DNA of 8,219 nt, taken from assembly GCA_002292185.1 (NCBI GenBank), contig DBBL01000040.1, forward strand, positions 1-8,219. The letters are read 5' to 3'. Made by a program: the position numbers and the translations under genes. Below are positions 1 through 8,219 of the stretch, one piece after another. The notes below the pieces were generated by a model that saw only the letters and a list, made by a program, of their open reading frames with translations, was not told the origin of the DNA and ran no database searches. The first letter of the stretch is position 1; each line of letters starts with the position of its first letter. The DNA is from Akkermansiaceae bacterium UBA985. GTDB taxonomy: Bacteria > Verrucomicrobiota > Verrucomicrobiia > Verrucomicrobiales > Akkermansiaceae.

Positions 1-903
1 ATCGTGCTGGCTGGCACGATGATGAACGCGGATGCCGTCACCATCGCTCACGGAGGCGACAGTGTGGATATTGACTTTGTCGATATCGGCAACACCGGCG
101 TAACAACGGGTGATGCGGCCAACACCGTCAACGGAGCCAATCCCGGAGTCGTAAGCTACGAATACAGCATCGGAACCTATGAGGTGACCGCCGCGCAGTG
201 GCTGATAGTGACCACCGCCGATAACAATGTCGGCAACGCAGGCGACTGGAGCGGCACACAACCCACGGCGGGTACAAGCTGGTATGAAGCGGCGAAGTTT
301 GCCAACTGGCTGACCAGCGGGGATGCGCTGTTGGGAGCCTATGGGTTCAGCAATAGCACCAGCTTCACCGGAGTCGACCGTGCCGCGGCGATTGCCACCT
401 ACGGAACCATCTACGTGCTGCCCAGCGAAGACGAGTGGTATAAAGCAGCATATCTGAAGTCTGACGGCAGTGGTTACACAACCTATGCGACAGGAAATGC
501 AACGCCTGATGGAATCGACGACAATTTTGATACTGATTACGATTCTGTGTTTTCGGAGGGTGCTGAATATCCGGATCCCTTTGAGGTAGGCGACGCCAGT
601 ATAGAAAACAACGGCACATTCGACATGGGCGGCAATATCTATGAATGGAACGAAAGCGCCTTTGCCGGTGGCGAGCCGACAGGCAGTGAGGAGCGGGTGT
701 TCCGCGGCGGCGCCTGGTACGACGAATCCGGCGAGTTGCAGTCGTCCAACCGCAGCAGCCTCACCCCGGGCAACGAGCTCGACGACATCGGTTTTCGTGT
801 CGCAAGCGTCAGCGCAGCTGTCGCGGCGGTTCCTGAGCCGTCAAGTCTAGGTCTGCTGGTGATCGGAGCGATGGGCTGTGTGCTGCGCAGGAAGCGTGGC
901 TAG
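1..903 (+). CDS. Secreted FGE-sulfatase (SUMF1) fold protein with PEP-CTERM anchor, 5' end missing
   Basis: The reading frame is open from the first base, so the true start lies outside the window. The first residues (VLAGTMMNADA) look like the end of a signal peptide, with a plausible cleavage after the ADA at about residue 11. FGE-sulfatase landmarks follow in order, numbered from base 4: YSIGTYEVTAAQW (54-66), TSWYEAAKFANW (91-102), LPSEDEWYKAAY (139-150), DMGGNIYEW (207-215), RVFRGGAWYDE (231-241) and IGFRVA (262-267). The C-terminus is a textbook PEP-CTERM tail: VPEPSSLG, a short hydrophobic stretch, then RRKRG. Proteins with this tail are handled by exosortase-type sorting and end up at the envelope or outside. 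The cysteines used by true formylglycine-generating enzymes near the end of the domain are absent (GFRVA where FGE has GFRC), so a binding or structural role is likelier than sulfatase activation. The substrate is unknown. Confidence 0.88.
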   Translation: MVLAGTMMNADAVTIAHGGDSVDIDFVDIGNTGVTTGDAANTVNGANPGVVSYEYSIGTYEVTAAQWLIVTTADNNVGNAGDWSGTQPTAGTSWYEAAKFANWLTSGDALLGAYGFSNSTSFTGVDRAAAIATYGTIYVLPSEDEWYKAAYLKSDGSGYTTYATGNATPDGIDDNFDTDYDSVFSEGAEYPDPFEVGDASIENNGTFDMGGNIYEWNESAFAGGEPTGSEERVFRGGAWYDESGELQSSNRSSLTPGNELDDIGFRVASVSAAVAAVPEPSSLGLLVIGAMGCVLRRKRG

Positions 904-938
904 TGTTCCCTTTGGGCTTTGGCTCTTTGCGCTTTTTC

Positions 939-973
939 AAACCCGTCCCCCTGAACTCAGGAGGTGGGTTTTT
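939..973 (+). terminator. Intrinsic terminator after the PEP-CTERM gene
   Basis: AAACCC (939-944) pairs with GGGTTT (966-971). An inner stem of CC-x-CCTG with CAGG-x-GG continues it and closes on the loop AACT. The 3' arm runs straight into a run of five Ts (969-973). It starts 36 bases after the stop codon at 901-903. The opposite strand has no T run behind the stem, so it probably serves only the plus-strand gene. Confidence 0.72.
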
Positions 974-1040
974 ATTGGGTGGCTATGAAAATTTCGCCAT
1001 ACCCACCCCTACCGGAATCAATGTTTCAGCCTCGCGGTGT

Positions 1041-1586
1041 TTATCTCACTTGATCAATCTTCAGCTCGGCGAGCTTTTGGACGACGTCAGTTCCGTGGTT
1101 GCGGAATTTGACACTTTTATCAATCGCGAGGATTTTACCGTCTTTGCCGATGTAAAAGGTCCAACGTTTGGGGAAGCGGCCGAGGCCTACGGCATTTTCT
1201 TTTACCAGACCGTAAGCGATGGCTGCTTTGCGGGTGGGGTCACTGAGGATTGGGTAATCCAGCCCGAGGGACTTTGCAAATTTCTTGTTGGTTTCCTCCT
1301 TGTCACAGCTCGCGGTGAAGTAGGCGAGCTCATAGGCTTTGATTTCTTTGCCGATCTCACGGAACGACACGCATTCGGCTTTTCATCCGCCGGTAAAGGC
1401 CTTGGGAAACCAGGCGACGACGATGGCTTTTTTGTCCTTAAAATCAGAAGTCTTGTAAACGACTCCATCGCTGCCCATCAGTTCAAAATCTGGAGCGATG
1501 TCGCCCACCTTGGGTGCTTGTGAGAGGGCGGCCGGCGGTGAGCTTGCTATCAGTGACATCAAGATCTTGCGCAGTATGCATTTCAT
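1041..1586 (-). CDS. Secreted peroxiredoxin (AhpC/TSA-Bcp type), probable selenoprotein with in-frame UGA
   Basis: The frame runs from ATG 1586-1584 to TAA 1043-1041 (181 residues) if the TGA at 1385-1383, codon 68, is read as selenocysteine. The N-terminus MKCILRKILMSLIASSPPAA plus LSQA is a signal peptide with a likely cut after A24, so the enzyme should be exported. The thioredoxin-fold peroxiredoxin pattern follows: VGDIAPDFEL (27-36), VVAWFPKAFTGG (56-67), then U68-K-A-E-C72, then YPILSDPTRKAAIAYG (111-126) and R141-W-TFYIGKDGKI (141-152). Family members reduce peroxides with a peroxidatic Cys at exactly position 68. C72 is a candidate resolving residue (UxxxC), and a further Cys is C94. 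Conserved sequence continues in the same frame after the TGA, so this is not a frameshift. The gene lies downstream of thiC on the same strand, and no clear promoter or Shine-Dalgarno sequence is visible. The alternative is a recent nonsense mutation or a base-call error (TGC/TGT to TGA), which would make it a pseudogene. Confidence 0.8.
1350..1385 (-). promoter_or_regulatory. Candidate bacterial SECIS hairpin at the in-frame UGA
   Basis: Three bases after the UGA (1385-1383), GCCGA (1379-1375) is perfectly complementary to TCGGC (1354-1350). Inside this, after a small asymmetric internal loop, TGCG (1373-1370) pairs with CGTG (1361-1358) through two GC and two GU pairs. This leaves an eight-base apical loop, TGTCGTTC, containing G and U residues 14-21 bases behind the UGA. 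Bacterial SECIS elements lie in the coding sequence just downstream of the UGA and bind SelB through a short upper stem and a G/U-containing loop. Position and shape fit, but the upper stem is weak and was folded by eye. Confidence 0.45.
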
Positions 1587-1618
1587 GTGCGTAAGGGGTA
1601 GGCTATTCCGCGATGGCG

Positions 1619-1677
1619 GGTTCTTGAGCGGTGTAGCCTTGTTCCTCAGCGTACTTGCGCACATCCCCAGTAATGTT
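1619..1677 (-). repeat. Duplicated 3' end of thiC (downstream copy)
   Basis: This 59-base segment matches 1818-1876, the end of thiC, at a constant offset of 199 bases with four mismatches (about 93% identity). On the minus strand it encodes [20 protein letters not shown] followed by IAE and a stop. That is the ThiC tail right after the Fe-S cluster cysteines, with a different last few residues. No other part of thiC is present here. It lies in the leader of the peroxiredoxin gene, ending 33 bases before its ATG. Confidence 0.85.
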
Positions 1678-1690
1678 GACGAGGATGCCG

Positions 1691-1767
1691 GAGCCCCGCA
1701 CCCTCGCCCTGCGGGCAACCCTGAACGGGTTGTCTGTCTCGGCGCGCCCGCTTGCGCACCTCGGCTC
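1691..1767. repeat. Imperfect palindromic, REP-like element between the two thiC tails
   Basis: Nested complementary arms span this GC-rich segment: GAGCC (1691-1695) with GGCTC (1763-1767), CGCA (1697-1700) with TGCG (1753-1756), CGCC (1705-1708) with GGCG (1741-1744), and an inner 11-pair stem (1711-1721 with 1727-1737, three GU-type pairs) closing on TGAAC. There is no T run after either strand, so it is not a standard intrinsic terminator. The structure resembles small palindromic intergenic repeats. Whether it is present in many copies cannot be seen from one window. Confidence 0.45.
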
Positions 1768-1801
1768 ATACATATCAATCAAAATCACGGCGGCGGCAGG
1801 G

Positions 1802-4096
<2,295 letters not shown>

Positions 4097-4109
4097 TCAA
4101 GGACGAATT

Positions 4110-4137
4110 TTGACAGGGCCCAAAAGAGCGGTGCAAT
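4110..4137 (+). promoter_or_regulatory. Candidate sigma-70-type promoter for the PBP2 operon
   Basis: A perfect -35 hexamer TTGACA (4110-4115) is followed after 16 bases by TGCAAT (4132-4137, four of six to TATAAT). This would start transcription about 65 bases before the PBP2 ATG. It lies in the 147-base divergent gap between the thiC riboswitch and the PBP2 gene. No equally good minus-strand promoter for thiC was found there, although one must exist near 4075-4110. Confidence 0.42.
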
Positions 4138-4211
4138 CTGCGATGGTGTGTTTGGTGGGTGAATTCTTGGTGGCAAACCGAGGGTTTGTGTGTAAAGTGA
4201 AGTCCAAGTAG

Positions 4212-6443
4212 ATGGCGATACGGAATCGGAAATATATTTTAAACGCTGCTCTGTGTATGGCATCAAGCTTTACGGCATGTTTTTTGGCGGTGCTTGGTCT
4301 GCTTATCATCACGATGAGTGTGGCCAGTCTGTCTGCTCAAACAAACGACGAAGCGAGTGCCAATATAGTGGCAGAGAGTGGCGATGCTGCTGAGCGGGAG
4401 GCTGCTTTAGCGGTGACACCACCTGATATTACTGATTCCTCTGGCTTGCCTGATGCTGAGGCGGCTCCTGTTAATGGTTTTGGTATCGAGGGTTCTGTGA
4501 CGGGGCGCAAGGATGCCAGAACGATGAGTTTGGCCATTCCAGCTCCAAGGGGGCAAATTACAGATCGTCATGGTGAGCCTTTTGCCCAGACCCGAGTGGT
4601 GTGGTATCCAGCACTCGAGTATGGTCAGTTTGAAAAAGCGGATCGTGATTATGTGATCGAATGGGCGCGCAAACGTATCGAGCAGGCGAATCAGATTTTT
4701 GGTATTCAGTGGCAGGTCTCGGACGAGGCTCTATGGCAACACTACCGCCATCGAAGGTGGTTGGCGATGCCCGCTAGCCACGTTGTGGATGAGGAGAGAA
4801 AAAAAGAATTAGAGGACCAGTTGATGAATGGTTTGATTCTGCACCCTGTTTATCTTCGCCATTACCCTCACGGAAAATCAGCGTCGCATATTATCGGCTA
4901 CACCGGCAGTGCGGGTAAGCTTGAGAGAGGGCCGATCAATTATGGGGATCCCATTTTTGAGAGAGCGGAGGGAAGGTCTGGTTTGGAAAAGATTTTCAAC
5001 AAAGAGCTGTCTGGCAAGGATGGTTTGTTGCGCGAGGATTACGATGTGGATGGCAGCTTGGTATTTAAGAAATACGAGACTCGTCCGGTTCCAGGGGGAA
5101 ATATTGTAACGACCCTTGATCTAAGTTGGCAGAAACAAGCGGAAGCGGTGCTTGACGAATATTGTGAGCGCGGTGCTTTTGTTGTGCTTGATATTCATTC
5201 GGGTGAGGTGATGGCGATGGCGTCGAGACCTTCTTTTGATCTGAACGATTTCATTCCCTTTATTAGTAATGAGAAATACAAGGAGCTGCGTGAAGATCCT
5301 GGCACGCCACTGTTTGGCCGCGCCTTTCAGGGTGCTTATCCACCAGCGTCTACCTTTAAGCCGGTCGTCGCAGTAACAGCTCTCAGTAATGGTGAAGTGC
5401 ATGAGTTTAGTCTGATTGATTGCCCTGCACAAATTCAGGTTGGTAATAAGGTGTTTCATAACTGGTCGAAGGAGGCCGAGGGCTTCATTGATGTGAAGAG
5501 GGCCATTGCTAGGTCTTGTAACCCGTGGTTTTACCAGGTCGGAATTCAGACAGGGCCGATGGCTTTCCTGTCAGTGGCAAGGCGTCTTGGCTTTGGATCC
5601 AAGACCGGGCTGCCTCTGGTCGGTGAGACGGAAGGATTGGTGCCTACCAACGAATGGATGATCAAAAATCACAATCGCAAAATGTTGGATGGCGATACAG
5701 CGAACCTGTCCATTGGTCAGGGCGTGATACTGTCATCTCCCTTGCAGGTGGCGCAGGCGATGGCTGGGCTGGCCAATGGTGGTGCCTTGCCAAAGCTTCA
5801 GCTCGTTAAGCAGGTGCAGAGTGTCAACGGCCGTGTATTGGTCTCGACTGAGCCTGAGCGTCGTAATTTTCTCAACCTGGATCCTAATGCCGTTAGTGTG
5901 GTGCACGAGGGCATGATGCAGGTGGTGAATGCTGGCTATGGCACGGGTCAACGTGCTAGGTTAAGCTATGCGATCTTATGTGGTAAGACAGGAACAGCGC
6001 AGTGGGGGCCAGAGTCAGAGGAACAGCGGCTTGCTTGGTTTGCTGGTTTCTTTCCTCTGGAAAATCCACGTTATGCTTTTGCGGCTCTCTACGAGGGTAA
6101 GCCAGGGGAGAAACTTAGTGGTGGTCGCAAGGCGGCTCCGATGGTGAGAGCATTCTTTGAACACTTCAAAAAAGAGATCAAGAAATCGATCACACCTCCG
6201 CCAAGAGCCATGGTGATCGAGGAGGAGGAAGGGTTTGATGTGCGCTCACTAGGGGACGGTTCAGCGCCGAGAGCGATTCCGGTCGACGAGGATCTAGATC
6301 AGGGCATTGTGCCTGCCGGTGAGGACCCCCGACCTTTAAGGGCGATTCCCGTAGATGATGATGAAGCCTTTTTTATTGATGAAGTTCCGCTCAATACTAA
6401 TGGCCAAAGACCACTGCGCGCGGTGCCTGTCGAGGAGGAGTAG
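4212..6443 (+). CDS. mrdA: Class B penicillin-binding protein, PBP2/MrdA type (peptidoglycan D,D-transpeptidase)
   Basis: This enzyme crosslinks peptidoglycan stem peptides on the outer face of the inner membrane; PBP2 relatives work with RodA in cell elongation. The 743-residue protein has a basic N-terminus (MAIRNRKYIL), one membrane segment (about 18-40), an acidic Ala-rich linker (43-105), then the PBP dimerisation domain starting at APRGQITDRHGEPFA (111-125). GRSGLEKIFNKELSGKDG (254-271) is the typical linker into the transpeptidase domain. All three active-site motifs are present: S380-TFK383 (nucleophile and base), S435-C-N437, and K592-T-G594-TAQ. The C-terminal tail (661-743) is unusual, carrying four similar units PRAMVIEEEE, PRAIPVDED, LRAIPVDDD and LRAVPVEEE. 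The start gives the expected charged-then-hydrophobic anchor; only a weak purine stretch precedes it. DUF502 follows after 38 bases. The MrdA assignment over FtsI rests on the domain pattern; the neighbours are not mreBCD/rodA. Confidence 0.9.
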   Translation: MAIRNRKYILNAALCMASSFTACFLAVLGLLIITMSVASLSAQTNDEASANIVAESGDAAEREAALAVTPPDITDSSGLPDAEAAPVNGFGIEGSVTGRKDARTMSLAIPAPRGQITDRHGEPFAQTRVVWYPALEYGQFEKADRDYVIEWARKRIEQANQIFGIQWQVSDEALWQHYRHRRWLAMPASHVVDEERKKELEDQLMNGLILHPVYLRHYPHGKSASHIIGYTGSAGKLERGPINYGDPIFERAEGRSGLEKIFNKELSGKDGLLREDYDVDGSLVFKKYETRPVPGGNIVTTLDLSWQKQAEAVLDEYCERGAFVVLDIHSGEVMAMASRPSFDLNDFIPFISNEKYKELREDPGTPLFGRAFQGAYPPASTFKPVVAVTALSNGEVHEFSLIDCPAQIQVGNKVFHNWSKEAEGFIDVKRAIARSCNPWFYQVGIQTGPMAFLSVARRLGFGSKTGLPLVGETEGLVPTNEWMIKNHNRKMLDGDTANLSIGQGVILSSPLQVAQAMAGLANGGALPKLQLVKQVQSVNGRVLVSTEPERRNFLNLDPNAVSVVHEGMMQVVNAGYGTGQRARLSYAILCGKTGTAQWGPESEEQRLAWFAGFFPLENPRYAFAALYEGKPGEKLSGGRKAAPMVRAFFEHFKKEIKKSITPPPRAMVIEEEEGFDVRSLGDGSAPRAIPVDEDLDQGIVPAGEDPRPLRAIPVDDDEAFFIDEVPLNTNGQRPLRAVPVEEE

Positions 6444-6481
6444 CGGTGCTCATTGTTTCAATCGACTAGAATGTAGAATTT

Positions 6482-7210
6482 ATGAATGAGGAAATCCCAC
6501 CCGCTAATTCAGCTGAGCCAGCTAAACTACCTAAGAGCTTGGTCTTAGGTAAGCACCCGCATATTGCAAAGTTTGCGGGTCTTTTGCTCACGGGTTTAGC
6601 TGCGGTGATCCCAACAGTGGGCACACTTTGGCTGTTATTGGTGATTTATAAGATCCTGATGCGGGTCGGCGATGAATTGCTGCAGCTTGGATTGAGGGCG
6701 ATCAATCTGATGCGCAGTGGCCCGGACTTGGTGTCTGAGGATTTTGCCTTTTACGGTTCTGATTTTCTGCGTTTTTTGATCCCTGTTTTTCTGCTGCTGC
6801 TGGTGGGCTTCGGGGTGGCAAATCGCCCCGGTCGTAAAATTCTTTTTTGGCTCAATGAGGGCATGCAGCGCGTGCCATATCTGGGTGCGGTTTATTCCGC
6901 CTTGAAGCAGTTTGTCGATGCTGTGAAGAATCTTGGAGGGGAACGTAAATTTAAGAGCGTTGCTTATGTGGAATATCCAAGTCCAGGCTGCAGGTTGCTT
7001 GGTTTTGTAACGGGAAACTACCACGATACTCAGTCAGGAGAAGATGTGACAACGGTCTTCATTCCAACCAGCCCGAACCCGATGACTGGCTTTACGCTCA
7101 TTGTAGAGGACGTTAAGGTGGAAGATAGCGCGATGAGTCTGGAAGAGGCGAGTAAGATGATTTTGTCAGCTGGCCTAGTGGCTCCTGAGTCTTTCCGCAA
7201 GGATGACTGA
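6482..7210 (+). CDS. DUF502 family inner-membrane protein
   Basis: The 242-residue protein has two clear membrane segments. The first is about residues 31-57, after HPHIAKFAGLLLTG, and the second about 97-112 (FLIPVFLLLLVGFGVA). A conserved soluble C-terminal part follows. The family signatures are visible: GLAAVIPTVGTLW in the first segment, RVPYLGAVYSALKQ (about 130-143), VFIPTSPNPMTGFTLIVE (about 194-211) and a final DSAMSLEEASKMILSAG. DUF502 (COG2928) proteins are widespread in bacteria and related to plant COV proteins; their biochemical role is not established. Here the gene sits 38 bases behind PBP2 and upstream of another membrane-anchored protein, suggesting co-transcription and an envelope role. 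No Shine-Dalgarno sequence precedes the ATG. Confidence 0.9.
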   Translation: MNEEIPPANSAEPAKLPKSLVLGKHPHIAKFAGLLLTGLAAVIPTVGTLWLLLVIYKILMRVGDELLQLGLRAINLMRSGPDLVSEDFAFYGSDFLRFLIPVFLLLLVGFGVANRPGRKILFWLNEGMQRVPYLGAVYSALKQFVDAVKNLGGERKFKSVAYVEYPSPGCRLLGFVTGNYHDTQSGEDVTTVFIPTSPNPMTGFTLIVEDVKVEDSAMSLEEASKMILSAGLVAPESFRKDD

Positions 7211-7311
7211 GTGCTGGGCGATGTTACTCGTCGAGCCTGTTGATCTTCTGTTTGCTGGTCTCATTGGTTTTTTTAGCTGACATTAGCATTCATTTTAGTA
7301 AAGTTAAACAC

Positions 7312-8148
7312 ATGTTAAGTAAAAATACGTTAATCATGGCCGCCACCATCCTTGTATCCGTGGTGATTGGTTTCTTTTTGGGGAAGATAAAGACTGCCGA
7401 TGATGGCGGTGTTACGCCTGATTCAGATGCGGTCACGGCTTCCGCTGATGCGGGTCAAGCTCAACAGGCAGGCGGCCAACAAGCCGGGGAACAAAAAAAG
7501 GGCCTGAGCGCCACGGAATTAGCAAAACTTAAAAGTGTTCCAGAAACGATCGACTCTCCTCAAGGAGATTTCACCTTGGTGACTGTTATTGAAGGTGAAG
7601 AGCAAAACCGCTTTTTGAGATCAAGTTTACAAGCAGTCAATAATCAGCGTCGTAATCTTGCTATGCTGAATCAGAGATTTAACCAAATGGATCCCAAGCT
7701 AGTCCAGCAGCGCGAGATTGTGGCCGGTCAGATCAATGAAATTCGTCAAGCACTCGAGCAGAACCTGAGGTTTATGGCACAGAACTTCGGCTACACTCTG
7801 GCGAACAACTATTTATTGGTTCCACACAATGCTACCTTGAGCTCGGTTGTGGGTGAGGGTGATGATCAACTCAAAACGGTGATTCATACCTTCGCTGACT
7901 CTGAGAGTTACAAGAAGTTTCAGGAGAAAACGGATGCTTACACCAAGCTGAAGCGTGATCAAGTCATGGCTTACCGTGAGACGCTTACTGAAGCTGAGAA
8001 GCAGCAGCCGCTTCCTAAAATGCCTTTGACTGATGCTATGAAAAAAGCGGGCAGGGTGATGATTAAAGAATACAAGTGTGACCCTGAAAGAAACTACGTT
8101 ATTGATTTCCAAAAAGCGGCGCTGTATTTCCGTCCTTCCCAGCAGTAA
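7312..8148 (+). CDS. Uncharacterised membrane-anchored coiled-coil protein
   Basis: I do not recognise the family. With the ATG at 7312 the product is 278 residues: a basic start (MLSKN), one membrane segment (about 7-23, ending FFLGK), and a low-complexity Ala/Gln/Gly linker (about 38-62). A Gln/Asn/Arg-rich helical region (about 97-158, SLQAVNNQRRNLAMLNQRFN onward) looks like a coiled coil. A folded-looking part follows (FGYTLANNYLLVP at 159-171, then IHTFADSESYKKFQEK), and the tail (MIKEYKCDPERNYVIDFQ) has the only Cys, at 256. The anchor and linker place most of the chain outside the cytoplasm. An in-frame TTG at 7240 would add 24 hydrophobic residues and a second membrane-like stretch. 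The ATG is preferred because it gives a normal N-in signal anchor. The gene follows DUF502 after 101 bases and may be the last member of the PBP2 operon. Confidence 0.75.
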   Translation: MLSKNTLIMAATILVSVVIGFFLGKIKTADDGGVTPDSDAVTASADAGQAQQAGGQQAGEQKKGLSATELAKLKSVPETIDSPQGDFTLVTVIEGEEQNRFLRSSLQAVNNQRRNLAMLNQRFNQMDPKLVQQREIVAGQINEIRQALEQNLRFMAQNFGYTLANNYLLVPHNATLSSVVGEGDDQLKTVIHTFADSESYKKFQEKTDAYTKLKRDQVMAYRETLTEAEKQQPLPKMPLTDAMKKAGRVMIKEYKCDPERNYVIDFQKAALYFRPSQQ

Positions 8149-8175
8149 ACTACAAGCTGCCTGATTTAAGGTCTG

Positions 8176-8212
8176 GCTGTTAGCTCCTAGGTTTTAACTC
8201 CTAGGAGTCAGC
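8176..8212. repeat. Inverted repeat after the last gene
   Basis: CTCCTAGG (8184-8191) is perfectly complementary to CCTAGGAG (8200-8207) around TTTTAACT, and GCTG (8176-8179) with CAGC (8209-8212) can extend the stem. The right arm also lies inside the 12-base palindrome ACTCCTAGGAGT (8197-8208). It begins 27 bases after the stop at 8146-8148, a usual place for a terminator. However, no T run follows before the window ends, so its function is open. Confidence 0.5.
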
Positions 8213-8219
8213 TCGCTAG

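Noticed and set aside
939..973. The same hairpin as a terminator for the minus-strand peroxiredoxin gene
   Set aside because: On the minus strand the stem is followed by GAAAAAGC rather than Ts, and it lies about 70 bases past the stop, so bidirectional function is not supported.
1041..1370. A separate 109-residue protein starting at MSFREIG, downstream of the TGA
   Set aside because: It is the C-terminal half of the peroxiredoxin in the same frame as the upstream half. MSFREIG is only an apparent start created by a GTG codon (the V of AECVSFREIG), and a half-domain without the catalytic residue makes no sense as a stand-alone gene.
903..1523. A 206-residue plus-strand reading frame
   Set aside because: It passes through the intrinsic terminator and lies antisense to the peroxiredoxin gene; its sequence shows no recognisable domain.
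1383..1778. A 131-residue reading frame starting upstream of the peroxiredoxin signal peptide
   Set aside because: The added N-terminal part is translated from the repeat and palindromic spacer in an unrelated frame and shows no conservation. The ATG at 1586 gives a proper signal peptide.
7240..7311. TTG start at 7240 for the last gene
   Set aside because: It would put two hydrophobic stretches in tandem before the linker. The ATG at 7312 gives a conventional anchor, and nothing like a ribosome site precedes the TTG.

Overview
The window most likely comes from a bacterium of the Verrucomicrobiota/Planctomycetota group, probably a verrucomicrobium. The clues are a secreted protein with a C-terminal PEP-CTERM anchor fused to a sulfatase-modifying-factor-like domain, mostly weak or absent Shine-Dalgarno sequences, and a cell-wall gene followed by lineage-specific membrane proteins. 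This assignment is inferred from gene content, not from a marker gene.

Layout. Positions 1-903 (+) hold the 3' part of a secreted FGE-sulfatase-fold protein with a PEP-CTERM tail, ended by an intrinsic terminator at 939-973. Converging on it is a minus-strand block: thiC (3865-1802), a 215-base intergenic region, then a secreted peroxiredoxin (1586-1041). thiC has a clear TPP riboswitch (4064-3970) and a riboswitch-controlled terminator (3941-3913) in its leader. It therefore looks like a thiamin-repressed transcription unit for the HMP-phosphate branch of thiamin synthesis. Diverging from thiC is a plus-strand block: a class B penicillin-binding protein of the PBP2/MrdA type (4212-6443), a DUF502 membrane protein (6482-7210) and an uncharacterised membrane-anchored coiled-coil protein (7312-8148). 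These three are probably co-transcribed and act at the cell envelope.

The most interesting item is the peroxiredoxin. Its frame is open from 1586 to 1041 except for one in-frame TGA at 1385-1383. That TGA sits exactly where the family has its peroxidatic cysteine (GG-stop-KAEC, where relatives have GG-C-x-A-E-C), and homology continues on both sides. A hairpin of the bacterial SECIS kind can form directly behind it. The simplest reading is a selenocysteine peroxiredoxin that automated gene callers would split, truncate or label a pseudogene.

The second oddity lies between thiC and the peroxiredoxin gene. The last 59 bases of thiC coding sequence occur twice (1818-1876 inside thiC, and 1619-1677 downstream, about 93% identical). 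Between the two copies lies a GC-rich segment (about 1691-1767) that can fold as a long nested hairpin, suggestive of a small palindromic repeat element.
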